DNA from: Streptomyces diastaticus subsp. diastaticus
GTDB taxonomy: Bacteria > Actinomycetota > Actinomycetes > Streptomycetales > Streptomycetaceae
Length of the DNA stretch: 64,000 nucleotides
NCBI RefSeq assembly: GCF_011170125.1
Contig: NZ_BLLN01000003.1
Span: forward strand, 186,001-250,000
Reading direction: 5' to 3'
Shown: positions 1 through 7,912 of the stretch, one piece after another
Position numbering within the stretch: position 1 is the first letter of the stretch
Layout: each line of letters begins with the position of its first letter
Made by a program: the position numbers and the translations under genes
The notes under the pieces: generated by a model
Databases searched by the model: none
Told to the model about the DNA's origin: nothing
The model's input: the letters and a program-made list of their open reading frames with translations, nothing else

Positions 1-2297
1 CCCACCGCTCGGGCCCCGCCCGTCTGCTCGCCGGCGAACCCGGCGTCCGGCACCGTCTTCCGCGCACCTTCCGGGTCGACGGCGAGGAGTACGTCGCCTG
101 GGTCACCGATGCCGAGGGCGACGACGCCCTGGAGTTCGCCCCCGCCACCGGCACCGCCCCCGGCTCGACCCCGCGCCGGGTCGCCGCCGGGCAGCTCGGC
201 CGGGTCCTCCAGCTACGGATGGCGCCCGACGGCAGCCGGGCCGCCGTCGCCTCGCACGACGGGCGGGTGCTGCTCGTCGACCGGGAGACCGGCGAGGTCC
301 GCGAGGTCGACCGCAGCGAGGACGGCGACGCCACCGGCCTCGTCTTCTCCCCCGACTCCGCCTGGCTCGCCTGGTCGCACCCCGGCCCGGAACCGCTGCG
401 CCAGCTGAAACTGGCCAACACCACCGACCTCACCGTCTCCGAGGCGACCCCGCTGCGGTTCAACGACCACAGCCCCGCCTTCACCCTCGACGGCAAGCAC
501 CTCGCCTTCCTCTCCGAGCGCTCCTTCGACCCGGTCTACGACGACCACGTCTTCGACCTGGCCTTCCTCGACAGCGGCCGGCCGCACCTGATCACCCTCG
601 CCGCCACCACCCCCTCGCCGTTCGGCCCGCAGCGGCACGGGCGGGCCTTCGAGGCGCCGGACAAGGAGGAGACGCCCGACAGCGAGGGCGCCCCCGCCAC
701 CCGGATCGACCTGGACGGCCTGGCCGACCGGATCGTGCCGTTCCCCGTCGACGCCGGCCGCTACTCGGGGCTGCGCGCGGCCAAGGACGGCGTGCTGTGG
801 CTCAGCCACCCGCTGCGCGGCGTCCTCGGCGCGGCCCAGGCCGGTTCGGACACCCCGCGCCCGCGCTCGGTACTGGAGCGGTACGACTTCGTCCAGCGCC
901 GTGTGGAGGAACTCGCCTCCCCGGCCGACGGGTTCACCGTCACCGGGGACGGCAAGCGGGTCCTGCTCCGGGTCGACGGGGAGCTGCGGCTGGTCCCCAG
1001 CGACCGCCGCGCCCCGCACGAGGACGACGGCGAGCACCGCGTCACCGTCGACCTGTCCCGCGTCCGGCAGACCGTCGACCCGGCCGCCGAGTGGCGCCAG
1101 ATGTTCGACGAGGCGGGCCGTCTGACCCGGGACCACTTCTGGCGCGCCGACCTCGGCGGCCTCGACTGGGACGGCGTACTCGACCGCTACCGCCCGGTGC
1201 TGGAGCGTGTCGCCACCCACAGCGACCTGGTGGACCTGCTCTGGGAGGTGCAGGGCGAACTCGGCACCTCGCACGCCTACGTCACCCCGCACGGCAACTG
1301 GGTCGGCTCCCGGCTGCGGCAGGGTCTGCTCGGCGCCGACCTGGTCCGCGACGAGGAGGGCGTCTGGCGGGTCGAGCGGGTGCTGCCCTCGGAGACCTCC
1401 GACCCGCGCGCCCACTCGCCGCTCGCCGCGCCCGGCGTCGCGATCCGGCCGGGTGACGCGATCCTCGCCGTCGACGGGCAGCCGGTCGACACCGTGACCG
1501 GCCCCGGCCCGCTGCTGGTCGGCACCGCGGACAAGCCCGTGGAACTGACCGTCTCCCCGTCCGGCGGCGGCGATCCGCGGCACACCGTGGTCGTCCCGGT
1601 CGCCGACGAGGAGCCGCTGCGCTACCACGACTGGGTCGCCGGCCGCCGCGCCCACGTCCACGCCCTCTCCGGCGGGCGCCTCGGCTACCTGCACGTCCCC
1701 GACATGCAGGCGCCGGGCTGGGCGCAGATCCACCGCGACCTGCGGGTCGAGGCGGCCCGGGAGGGACTGGTCGTCGACGTGCGGGAGAACCGGGGCGGCC
1801 ACACCTCGCAGCTCGTCGTGGAGAAGCTGGCCCGCAAGATCGTCGGCTGGGACGTGCCGCGCGGTATGCGGCCCTCCAGCTACCCGCTGGACGCGCCGCG
1901 CGGCCCCGTGGTCGCCGTGGCCGACCAGTTCTCCGGCTCGGACGGCGACATCGTCAACGCCGCCATCAAGGCGCGCGGCATCGGCCCGGTCGTCGGCGTC
2001 CGCACCTGGGGCGGCGTCATCGGCATCGACAGCCGCTACAGCCTGGTCGACGGCACCAGCGTCACCCAGCCCAAGTACGCCTTCTGGCTGGAGGGCCAGG
2101 GCTGGGACGTGGAGAACCACGGCGTCGACCCCGACATCGAGGTGGTACACGCCCCGCACGACCACGCGGCCGGCCGCGACCCCCAGCTCGACGAGGCGGT
2201 GCGGGTGGCCCTGGCCGCCCTGGAGGAGACCCCGGCGCTGACCCCGCCGGAACTCCCGGAGCCGAAGCGCCCGGCGGGGGGCCAGTACCGGGACTGA
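1..2297 (+). CDS. Tricorn-type S41 serine protease, 5'-truncated by the window edge
   Basis: The reading frame is already open at base 3, so the start lies left of the window. The N-terminal part carries WD40/beta-propeller-like repeats (e.g. SPDSAWLAW near 350-375). A C1-type helical region is followed by GTSHAYV, whose Ser/His codons at 1269-1274 fit the tricorn active-site pair. A PDZ-like domain with PGDAILAVDGQPV lies near 1450-1490, and the S41 nucleophile motif GSDGD has its Ser codon at 1938-1940. Archaeal tricorn degrades peptides released by the proteasome; Streptomyces homologues are large cytosolic peptidases. No signal peptide can be judged because the N-terminus is missing. The gene ends in TGA just before a strong hairpin. 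Confidence 0.9.
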   Translation, partial: HRSGPARLLAGEPGVRHRLPRTFRVDGEEYVAWVTDAEGDDALEFAPATGTAPGSTPRRVAAGQLGRVLQLRMAPDGSRAAVASHDGRVLLVDRETGEVREVDRSEDGDATGLVFSPDSAWLAWSHPGPEPLRQLKLANTTDLTVSEATPLRFNDHSPAFTLDGKHLAFLSERSFDPVYDDHVFDLAFLDSGRPHLITLAATTPSPFGPQRHGRAFEAPDKEETPDSEGAPATRIDLDGLADRIVPFPVDAGRYSGLRAAKDGVLWLSHPLRGVLGAAQAGSDTPRPRSVLERYDFVQRRVEELASPADGFTVTGDGKRVLLRVDGELRLVPSDRRAPHEDDGEHRVTVDLSRVRQTVDPAAEWRQMFDEAGRLTRDHFWRADLGGLDWDGVLDRYRPVLERVATHSDLVDLLWEVQGELGTSHAYVTPHGNWVGSRLRQGLLGADLVRDEEGVWRVERVLPSETSDPRAHSPLAAPGVAIRPGDAILAVDGQPVDTVTGPGPLLVGTADKPVELTVSPSGGGDPRHTVVVPVADEEPLRYHDWVAGRRAHVHALSGGRLGYLHVPDMQAPGWAQIHRDLRVEAAREGLVVDVRENRGGHTSQLVVEKLARKIVGWDVPRGMRPSSYPLDAPRGPVVAVADQFSGSDGDIVNAAIKARGIGPVVGVRTWGGVIGIDSRYSLVDGTSVTQPKYAFWLEGQGWDVENHGVDPDIEVVHAPHDHAAGRDPQLDEAVRVALAALEETPALTPPELPEPKRPAGGQYRD

Positions 2298-2303
2298 CCC
2301 TCG

Positions 2304-2342
2304 CCCCGGCCGCCGGTGGCACCTCGTCACCGGCGGCCGGGG
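2304..2342 (+). terminator. Hairpin terminator after the tricorn gene
   Basis: A perfect 15-bp inverted repeat (2304-2318 with 2328-2342, 9-nt loop) starts 7 nt after the stop codon. It has no T-run, as is usual for actinomycete terminators. Confidence 0.8.
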
Positions 2343-2794
2343 GAGCCGCCGCCGGTACCCGCCCCTTCCGCGGGCGCACGACCACCGCCGCGCTGCGCCG
2401 GGGCCTCGCCCCTTTCCGTGAAGCTGTTCCCGCCCGAGGGATGTGCTGGTCCCTTCCGCCGTGCACCAGGCGGCGCGGGGCCGCTGGGGCGGCGGGCGCC
2501 CGATGCCCGAGCGCGGCGAGGAGTGGACTCTGCTCGCGAGCCGGAGCCCCCGGCCTCAGCCGGTCGGGGCCGGGACCAGCGTCCACCGGGCGATCCCGCA
2601 CGCGGATCCCGCGGCCGGGCGCCTCGGCGGACCTTCGCCGACGTGCGGGGGAACCCTGAGCCGCACCAGGCGCCTCCGGCCGCCTCGCGGCACCGGCAGG
2701 GCCTGCCCGCCGTCCCCTTCGCAGGGGCCGGCGCGTGCGCGCGGGGCGGCCGCCGTGGTGTTCCGGGCCCGTCCGGCCGCCCGAGACCGTCACC
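2343..2794. other. Long GC-rich intergenic region without a credible gene
   Basis: About 450 bases between the tricorn terminator and the HIT gene. Open frames exist on both strands, but their translations are Arg/Pro/Ala/Gly-rich, lack domain character and look like noncoding high-GC DNA. I searched by eye for T-box elements and tRNA or RNase P/tmRNA cores and saw none. It may hold an RNA leader or a promoter region. Confidence 0.4.
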
Positions 2795-2810
2795 AGGGAG
2801 GGGAGTTACG

Positions 2811-2846
2811 ATGCCGGTCACCGATCAAGAGGGAGCGCCCCAGTGA
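2811..2846 (+). CDS. Candidate 11-codon leader ORF overlapping the HIT start
   Basis: ATG at 2811 follows a strong ribosome binding site (AGGGAGGGGAG, 2795-2805, 5-nt spacing) and encodes MPVTDQEGAPQ. Its TGA (2844-2846) overlaps the GTG start of the HIT gene at 2843. This geometry would couple translation of the HIT gene to the short ORF. It could also be a chance by-product of two nearby purine-rich tracts, so the call is tentative. Confidence 0.35.
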   Translation: MPVTDQEGAPQ

Positions 2847-3214
2847 CGGACCAGCCCAGCCCGCCTCACCAGCCCGACTGCCTGTTCTGCAAGATCGCCA
2901 CGGGCGACGTCCCGGCGACCGTCGTACGGGAGACGGACACCACGGTCGCCTTCCGCGACATCAACCCCCAGGCGCCCACGCACATCCTGGTCATCCCCCG
3001 CGCCCACTACCCGGACGCCGCCGCGCTCAGCGCGGCCGACCCCGCCATCGCCGCCGACGTGCTGCGCGAGGCCGGGGAGACCGCGGCCCAGGAGGGCATC
3101 GCGGAGACCGGCTACCGGATCGTCTTCAACACCGGGTCCGGCGCCGGGCAGACCGTCTTCCACGCCCACGCCCACGTGCTCGGAGGCCGCGGCCTCCAGT
3201 GGCCGCCCGGCTGA
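2843..3214 (+). CDS. HIT family nucleotide-binding hydrolase
   Basis: A 123-residue histidine-triad protein. It has the N-terminal CLFCKIATGD motif typical of HINT-branch proteins and ends with the triad HAHAHVLGG (His107, 109, 111), where the middle His is the expected nucleophile. HINT proteins hydrolyse AMP-lysine or aminoacyl-adenylates. The GTG start at 2843 was chosen because GAGGGAG (2829-2835) is 7 nt upstream and the homologous region begins soon after. An upstream ATG (2811) lies in another frame. The downstream RNase Z-like gene starts only 9 nt after the stop, so the two are probably co-transcribed. Confidence 0.88.
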   Translation: MTDQPSPPHQPDCLFCKIATGDVPATVVRETDTTVAFRDINPQAPTHILVIPRAHYPDAAALSAADPAIAADVLREAGETAAQEGIAETGYRIVFNTGSGAGQTVFHAHAHVLGGRGLQWPPG

Positions 3215-3223
3215 GCGGCCCCC

Positions 3224-4129
3224 GTGTCCGTGCGTGAGCTGGTGGTGCTGGGCACCGCCAGCCAGGTCCCGACCCGCCACCGCAACCACAACGGCTACCT
3301 GCTGCGGTGGGACAGCGAGGGCATCCTGTTCGACCCCGGCGAGGGCACCCAGCGCCAGATGGTGCGCGCCGGGGTCTCCGCGCACGACCTGAACCGGATC
3401 TGCGTCACCCACTTCCACGGCGACCACAGCCTCGGCCTGGCCGGGGTGATCCAGCGGATCAACCTCGACCGGGTCCCGCATCCGGTCACCGCGCACTACC
3501 CGGCGAGCGGTCAGCGCTTCTTCGAGCGGCTGCGCTACTCCACCGCCTACTACGAGAGCGTCGGCGTCACCGAGGCGCCGGTCGCCGCCGACGGGCCGCT
3601 CGCCGCCGGGTCCTCGTACACGCTGGAGGCGTACAAGCTGTCGCACCCGGTGGAGGCGTACGGCTACCGGCTGGTGGAGCCGGACGGGGTGCGGATGGTG
3701 CCCGAGCGGCTCGCCGCGCACGGGATCAGCGGGCCCGACGTGGGCCTGCTCCAGCGGCGGGGTGAGCTGCGGGGGGTGACGCTGGCCGAGGTCGGCGAGG
3801 TGCGACGCGGGCAGCGGTTCGGCTTCGTGATGGACACCCGGCTCTGCGAGGGGGTGCACGCGCTGGCCGACGGCTGCGACCTGCTGGTCATCGAGTCGAC
3901 CTTCCTCGACGAGGACGAACACCTGGCCACCGAGCACGGGCACCTCACCGCCGGCCAGGCCGCCCGTGCCGCCGCCGACGCTGGGGTGCGCCATCTCGTG
4001 CTGACGCACTTCTCCCAGCGGTACACCGACCCGGGCCTCTTCGAGCGGCAGGCCCGTGCCGCCGGGTTCGAGGGGGAGCTGACCATCGCCCGCGACCTGG
4101 ACCGGGTTCCGGTGCCGAAGCGGCTCTGA
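3224..4129 (+). CDS. rnz: Ribonuclease Z-like metallo-beta-lactamase hydrolase
   Basis: A 301-residue MBL-fold protein of the usual RNase Z length. The metal motif [11 protein letters not shown] gives ligands His63, His65, Asp67 and His68; further ligands are probably in MDTR, EST and the C-terminal [11 protein letters not shown]. The arrangement and HGDHxxGL wording favour tRNase Z, which removes 3' trailers of tRNA precursors, over a generic MBL hydrolase. The start is GTG at 3224, 9 nt after the HIT stop, without a clear own ribosome site, suggesting translational linkage to the HIT gene. Some Streptomyces homologues are labelled only as MBL-fold hydrolases. Confidence 0.82.
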   Translation: MSVRELVVLGTASQVPTRHRNHNGYLLRWDSEGILFDPGEGTQRQMVRAGVSAHDLNRICVTHFHGDHSLGLAGVIQRINLDRVPHPVTAHYPASGQRFFERLRYSTAYYESVGVTEAPVAADGPLAAGSSYTLEAYKLSHPVEAYGYRLVEPDGVRMVPERLAAHGISGPDVGLLQRRGELRGVTLAEVGEVRRGQRFGFVMDTRLCEGVHALADGCDLLVIESTFLDEDEHLATEHGHLTAGQAARAAADAGVRHLVLTHFSQRYTDPGLFERQARAAGFEGELTIARDLDRVPVPKRL

Positions 4130-4148
4130 GGCGTGGGCCCGAAGGCGC

Positions 4149-5111
4149 CTACTTGGAGGCGATCCGCCCGACCGGACGGGCGTCGGCGGCCAGTTGGCCG
4201 CTCGCGGTCCGCCAGGCGGGGTCGCCGGGGTCGAGCGCGCTGCGCAGGTAGGCCCAGGTGAGCCGGGCGACCGCGGCGACCCGGGCCGGGTCCTCGTCGG
4301 TGGTCTCGGCCACGTCGTACCCGGAGACGCCGCCGAGCCCGTGTTCCGCGGCGGACAAGGTGAGCAGGGACTTGGGGCCGGGGGCGAGGGTGTACGGGTC
4401 GGTGTGCCAGTCCGGTCCCCGGACGGTCAGGAAGGCGGAGTCGTCCCTGTCCCCGGCGACGACGAGGGCCGGCGTGGTCATCCGGGAGAAGTCGGTGGTG
4501 AGGAAGAACGGGTAGTGCTCCACCGTGAAGGCGGTGAGGGCGTCGCCGCCGCGACCGGGCGCCGCGAGCATCACCCCCGCCTTGATCCGGGGATCGGCCA
4601 GATCGACCTCGGCTCCGTCGTCCGGGTCGGTGAGCCGGGCGCCGAGCAGCAGGCCGGCGGTGTGGCCGCCCATCGAGTGCCCGGCCACGGCCACCTTGTC
4701 GCGGTCCAGCCGCCCGGCGAGCCGGGGCACGGCGGCCTCGACCTCGTCGAGCCGGTCGAGGACGCGCCTCATGTCCTCGGCCCGTGAGCGCCAGTGCGGG
4801 ACGCCCCCGGCCTCGTTGCCGCGGTCGGGGCCCAGGGTCCGGGAGTCCAGATGGGTGGGCTGGATCACCGCGAACCCGTGGGCCGCCCAGAAGTCGGCGA
4901 GGGGCGCGTAGCCGTGCAGGGAGGAGAGGTGGTGGGAGAAGCCGAGCCCGTGCGAGAGCAGGACGACCGGCAGTCCGCTCCCGGTCACCGGGACGGAGAC
5001 GCGCAGCTGGAGGTCGACGGCCCGGTCAGGGGCCGCAAGCACGACGGGGCTGACGGAGAGGACGGGGCGGGGCGAGCCGGGGAGGCCGGCCGACGTGGTG
5101 GGTTCGGACAT
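4149..5111 (-). CDS. Alpha/beta hydrolase, PAF-acetylhydrolase/chlorophyllase-like
   Basis: A 320-residue alpha/beta hydrolase. The oxyanion segment LLSHGLG is near residue 53, the nucleophile elbow GHSMGG has Ser146, the likely acid is in VVAGDRDD and the catalytic His is in SAAEHGLGG. The spacing and short N-terminus resemble plasma PAF-acetylhydrolase-like or dienelactone-hydrolase-like enzymes. The substrate cannot be told from sequence. There is no signal peptide, so the enzyme is presumably cytosolic. It is transcribed divergently from a TetR regulator across a repeat-containing 170-bp gap, suggesting repression by that regulator. Confidence 0.85.
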   Translation of the reverse strand: MSEPTTSAGLPGSPRPVLSVSPVVLAAPDRAVDLQLRVSVPVTGSGLPVVLLSHGLGFSHHLSSLHGYAPLADFWAAHGFAVIQPTHLDSRTLGPDRGNEAGGVPHWRSRAEDMRRVLDRLDEVEAAVPRLAGRLDRDKVAVAGHSMGGHTAGLLLGARLTDPDDGAEVDLADPRIKAGVMLAAPGRGGDALTAFTVEHYPFFLTTDFSRMTTPALVVAGDRDDSAFLTVRGPDWHTDPYTLAPGPKSLLTLSAAEHGLGGVSGYDVAETTDEDPARVAAVARLTWAYLRSALDPGDPAWRTASGQLAADARPVGRIASK

Positions 5112-5210
5112 GGGAGAGGAGTCCCTTCGAGGGCCCCACTGCCGGAGTCGTGCGGCAGGACAGGGGCGAGACGGGGGTGGGGCAGCGCGGGATGTCGGCT
5201 ACGCTGAAAG

Positions 5211-5256
5211 CGGAGCGCCGTTCGGTTTCGAATATACGGAGCAGTGTTCCGTTTCG
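5211..5256. promoter_or_regulatory. Tandem direct repeat, candidate TetR operator
   Basis: Two 20-nt copies (5211-5230 and 5237-5256), 26 bp apart, match at 16 of 20 positions, with shared ends CGGAGC and GTTTCG. The second contains an ACGGA-n7-TCCGT inverted repeat (5236-5252). They sit between the divergent hydrolase and TetR genes. The weak ATG at 5244 falls inside the repeat, which argues for the later TetR start. Confidence 0.5.
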
Positions 5257-5282
5257 TCAACGGCGACTGGAAGGGGAGTGCC

Positions 5283-5879
5283 TTGCCCGGCGCGAGCGAG
5301 TCCAAGGGGGCGTCGGCCCGCAGTACGCGGGCCGACGCGGTGCGCAATCGGCAGGTGCTGCTCGACGCCGCCGCCGAGGTGTTCGTCGCCTCCGGCGTCG
5401 ACGCGCCGATCCGGGAGATCGCGGCGAAGGCGGGCGTCGGGATGGGCACCGTCTACCGCCACTTCCCGACCCGGGCGGACCTCGTCGTCGCGGTCTACCG
5501 CCACCAGGTCGAAGCGTGTGCCGAGGCCGGCCCGGCCCTGCTGGCCGCCGCCGGCTCCCCGTTCACCGCGCTTCACCGATGGGTCGGCCTCTTCGTCGAC
5601 TTCCTGGTCACCAAGCACGGCCTCGCCCACGCGATGCGGTCGGACAGCGGCGGCTTCGAAGCGCTCCACGCCTACTTCCTCGACCGCCTGGTGCCCGTCT
5701 GCGAGGAACTCCTCGACCGGGCCGCCGACGCGGGGCAGATCGAGCCCGGCACGCAGGCGTACGAACTCATGCGCGGTATCGGCAACCTCTGTGCCGGGCA
5801 GGGCGACGACCCCCGTTACGACCCGCGCCGCCTGGTCGGCCTGCTCCTCCAGGGGCTGCGGCAGCCCAAGTCGGCCTGA
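5283..5879 (+). CDS. TetR family transcriptional regulator
   Basis: A 198-residue regulator with a TetR_N helix-turn-helix: IREIAAKAGVGMGTVYRHFPTRADLV, residues about 37-62. The C-terminal ligand domain resembles the SbtR-like class (KHGLAHAMRSDSGGF). The start is taken as TTG at 5283, preceded by AAGGGGAG (5271-5278); an in-frame ATG at 5244 lies inside the presumed operator and lacks a ribosome site. It is divergent from the alpha/beta hydrolase, the likely target along with itself. Confidence 0.85.
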   Translation: MPGASESKGASARSTRADAVRNRQVLLDAAAEVFVASGVDAPIREIAAKAGVGMGTVYRHFPTRADLVVAVYRHQVEACAEAGPALLAAAGSPFTALHRWVGLFVDFLVTKHGLAHAMRSDSGGFEALHAYFLDRLVPVCEELLDRAADAGQIEPGTQAYELMRGIGNLCAGQGDDPRYDPRRLVGLLLQGLRQPKSA

Positions 5880-5943
5880 GCCCCGCACTCCTGGCGCGGC
5901 CGGACCTCTCGCGCGCCTCTTGACGGGAGGGTGCTCGGCGGCG

Positions 5944-5957
5944 TGCAATATATTGCA
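5944..5957. promoter_or_regulatory. Perfect palindromic GntR operator over the start codon
   Basis: TGCAATATATTGCA is a perfect 14-bp palindrome and the final A is the first base of the GntR ATG. FadR-subfamily GntR regulators bind short AT-centred palindromes of this kind. The core also resembles a -10 element (CAATAT), so binding should block initiation at what may be a leaderless start. Confidence 0.75.
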
Positions 5958-6658
5958 TGCCAGTTCCCGAGAGTCGCGGACTCGTCAGCAGATCCCTCCT
6001 GCGGGAGGAGGCGTACCGGGCCATCCGGGACGCCATCGTCGACGGCACCCTCGCCCCCGGCGAGCGGTTGCAGGACGCGGCTCTCGTCGCCTGGCTCGGC
6101 GTCAGCCGCACCCCCGTCCGTGAGGCGCTGGCCCGGCTGGAGCAGGCCGGCCTGGTGCGGACCACGCCGGGGCGCCACACCCTGGTCAGCCCCCTGGACG
6201 TCCGCGCCGCCCGGGACGCCCAGTCGGTCACCGCGGCCCTGCACGAACTGGTCGTCCGCCAGGCCGTTCCCCACCTCTCCACCGCCGAACTCGACGCCAT
6301 GCGCGAGGCCAACGACCGCTTCGCCCGCGCTCTGCGTGCACACGACGTGCCCGCCGCCATCGCCGCCGACGACGCCTTCCACGGGGTGGCCGTCACCGCC
6401 GCGGCCAACACCGCCGCGCGCACCGTCCTGGAGCAGTTCACCCCGGTGCTGCGCCGGGTGGAGCGGCTCCGGTTCTCCTCGCTGAGCGGCCGCGCCTCCG
6501 TCGCCCAGCACGCCCGCATCGTCGAACGGTGCGCGGCGGGCGACGCGGAGGGAGCGGCCGCCGCCACCCGGGAGAACTGGCAGACCCTCGTCCCGCTCCT
6601 CGACCGGCTCCACGACGAGAGCACGGCCGGCCACGAGGACGCGCCCGGTACGCCCTGA
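5957..6658 (+). CDS. GntR family (FadR subfamily) regulator of ACC deaminase
   Basis: A 233-residue protein with an N-terminal winged helix ([20 protein letters not shown], then [21 protein letters not shown]) and an all-helical FCD ligand domain. Predicted metal ligands include DDAFHGVAV and [12 protein letters not shown] 5957 has no ribosome site within 20 nt; GGGAGGG is 27 nt upstream. Translation may therefore be leaderless, or the mRNA may start within the palindrome. The acdS gene follows after 32 nt in the same direction. The pairing suggests local control of ACC deaminase, with autoregulation through the palindrome at the start codon. Confidence 0.88.
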   Translation: MPVPESRGLVSRSLLREEAYRAIRDAIVDGTLAPGERLQDAALVAWLGVSRTPVREALARLEQAGLVRTTPGRHTLVSPLDVRAARDAQSVTAALHELVVRQAVPHLSTAELDAMREANDRFARALRAHDVPAAIAADDAFHGVAVTAAANTAARTVLEQFTPVLRRVERLRFSSLSGRASVAQHARIVERCAAGDAEGAAAATRENWQTLVPLLDRLHDESTAGHEDAPGTP

Positions 6659-6690
6659 CCCGACTCACCCCGCCCACCCCGGAGGTACCC

Positions 6691-7698
6691 GTGTCCCTGG
6701 ACGACTTCGACCGCCACCCGCTGCTCTTCGGGCCCAGCCCGATCCATCCGCTCGACCGGCTCACCGCCCACCTCGGCGGCGCCCGTGTCTGGGCCAAGCG
6801 CGAGGACGTCAACAGCCCGCTGGCCTTCGGCGGCAACAAGACCCGCAAGCTGGAGTACCTGATACCGGACGCGCTGAGGCAGGGCGCCGACACCCTCGTC
6901 ACCATCGGCGGCATCCAGTCCAACCACACCCGCCAGGTCGCCGCCGTCGCCGCCCGGCTCGGCCTCAAGGCGGTGCTCGTCCAGGAGAGCTGGGTCGACT
7001 GGCCCGACCCGGTCAACGACAAGGTCGGCAACATCCTGCTCTCCCGCCTGATGGGCGCCGACGTCCGCCTGGTGGACGCAGGTTTCGGCATCGGCTTCAA
7101 GGAGAGCTGGAACCAGGCCCTGGAGGACGTCCGCCGGGCCGGCGGCACCCCGTACGCCATCCCCGCCGGGGCCTCCGACCACCCCCTCGGCGGGCTCGGC
7201 TTCGCCCGCTGGGCCGAGGAGGTGCGCGAGCAGGAGCGGCACCTGGGCGTCTTCTTCGACACCGTGGTGGTCTGCGGCGTCACCGGCTCCACGCACGCCG
7301 GGATGATCGCCGGGTTCGCCGGGCAGGACAGGCCGCGTCGCGTACTGGGCGTCGACGCCTCCGCCAAGCCCGCCGAGACCCGCGCCCAGATCGAGAAGAT
7401 CGCCCGGGACACCGCCGCCCGCGTCGGCCTCGGCCGCGAACTGCGCGACGAGGAGATCACCCTCCTGGAAGGCTGGGCGGGGGAGCGGTACGGCATCCCC
7501 GACCGTTCCACCCTGGACGCCATCCGGCTCACCGGCAGCCTGGAGGGCGTCATCCTCGACCCGGTCTACGAGGGCAAGTCGATGGCGGCCCTCATCGACC
7601 TGGTCCGCGACGGGGAGATCCCCCGCGACTCCAACGTCCTCTACGCCCACCTCGGCGGCCAGCCCGCGCTCAACGCCTACAGCGGCGCCTTCGCCTGA
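6691..7698 (+). CDS. acdS: 1-aminocyclopropane-1-carboxylate deaminase
   Basis: A 335-residue PLP enzyme (tryptophan synthase beta fold). It converts the ethylene precursor ACC to 2-oxobutyrate and ammonia. The PLP lysine is Lys50 in GGNKTRK, and [10 protein letters not shown] holds the Ser/Asn contacts. Tyr293-Glu294 (DPVYEGKSM) and Leu321 (YAHLGG) correspond to Tyr294, Glu295 and Leu322 of the Pseudomonas enzyme. These residues distinguish true ACC deaminases from D-cysteine desulfhydrase homologues. The start is GTG 6691, 5 nt after GGAGG. The gene suggests a plant-associated lifestyle, allowing the bacterium to use ACC as nitrogen and lower plant ethylene. Confidence 0.93.
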   Translation: MSLDDFDRHPLLFGPSPIHPLDRLTAHLGGARVWAKREDVNSPLAFGGNKTRKLEYLIPDALRQGADTLVTIGGIQSNHTRQVAAVAARLGLKAVLVQESWVDWPDPVNDKVGNILLSRLMGADVRLVDAGFGIGFKESWNQALEDVRRAGGTPYAIPAGASDHPLGGLGFARWAEEVREQERHLGVFFDTVVVCGVTGSTHAGMIAGFAGQDRPRRVLGVDASAKPAETRAQIEKIARDTAARVGLGRELRDEEITLLEGWAGERYGIPDRSTLDAIRLTGSLEGVILDPVYEGKSMAALIDLVRDGEIPRDSNVLYAHLGGQPALNAYSGAFA

Positions 7699-7713
7699 CC
7701 GCCCGGCAGGACC

Positions 7714-7748
7714 CGGCCGCCGCCCCTCCTCTCCCAGGGCGGCGGCCG
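7714..7748 (+). terminator. Hairpin terminator after acdS
   Basis: A perfect 12-bp stem (7714-7725 with 7737-7748) with an 11-nt loop begins 16 nt after the acdS stop. Confidence 0.75.
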
Positions 7749-7912
7749 CTCACCCGTCCGGGGAGAGGAACCGGCCCAGGACATACGGACACCGAAACGG
7801 TCCAAGGCCCCCTTTCGCCCCCGGTGACCGGCGGGACCGTACGCTTCCCTCCATGGCGCGGCCCGTGGTCCGGGCCCGCCCGTACCACCCGCACCAGCCG
7901 AGAGAGCCCGCC

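Noticed and set aside
2062..2793. Minus-strand frames filling the gap before HIT
   Set aside because: Arg/Pro/Gly-rich, no start context, part of it antisense to the tricorn gene.
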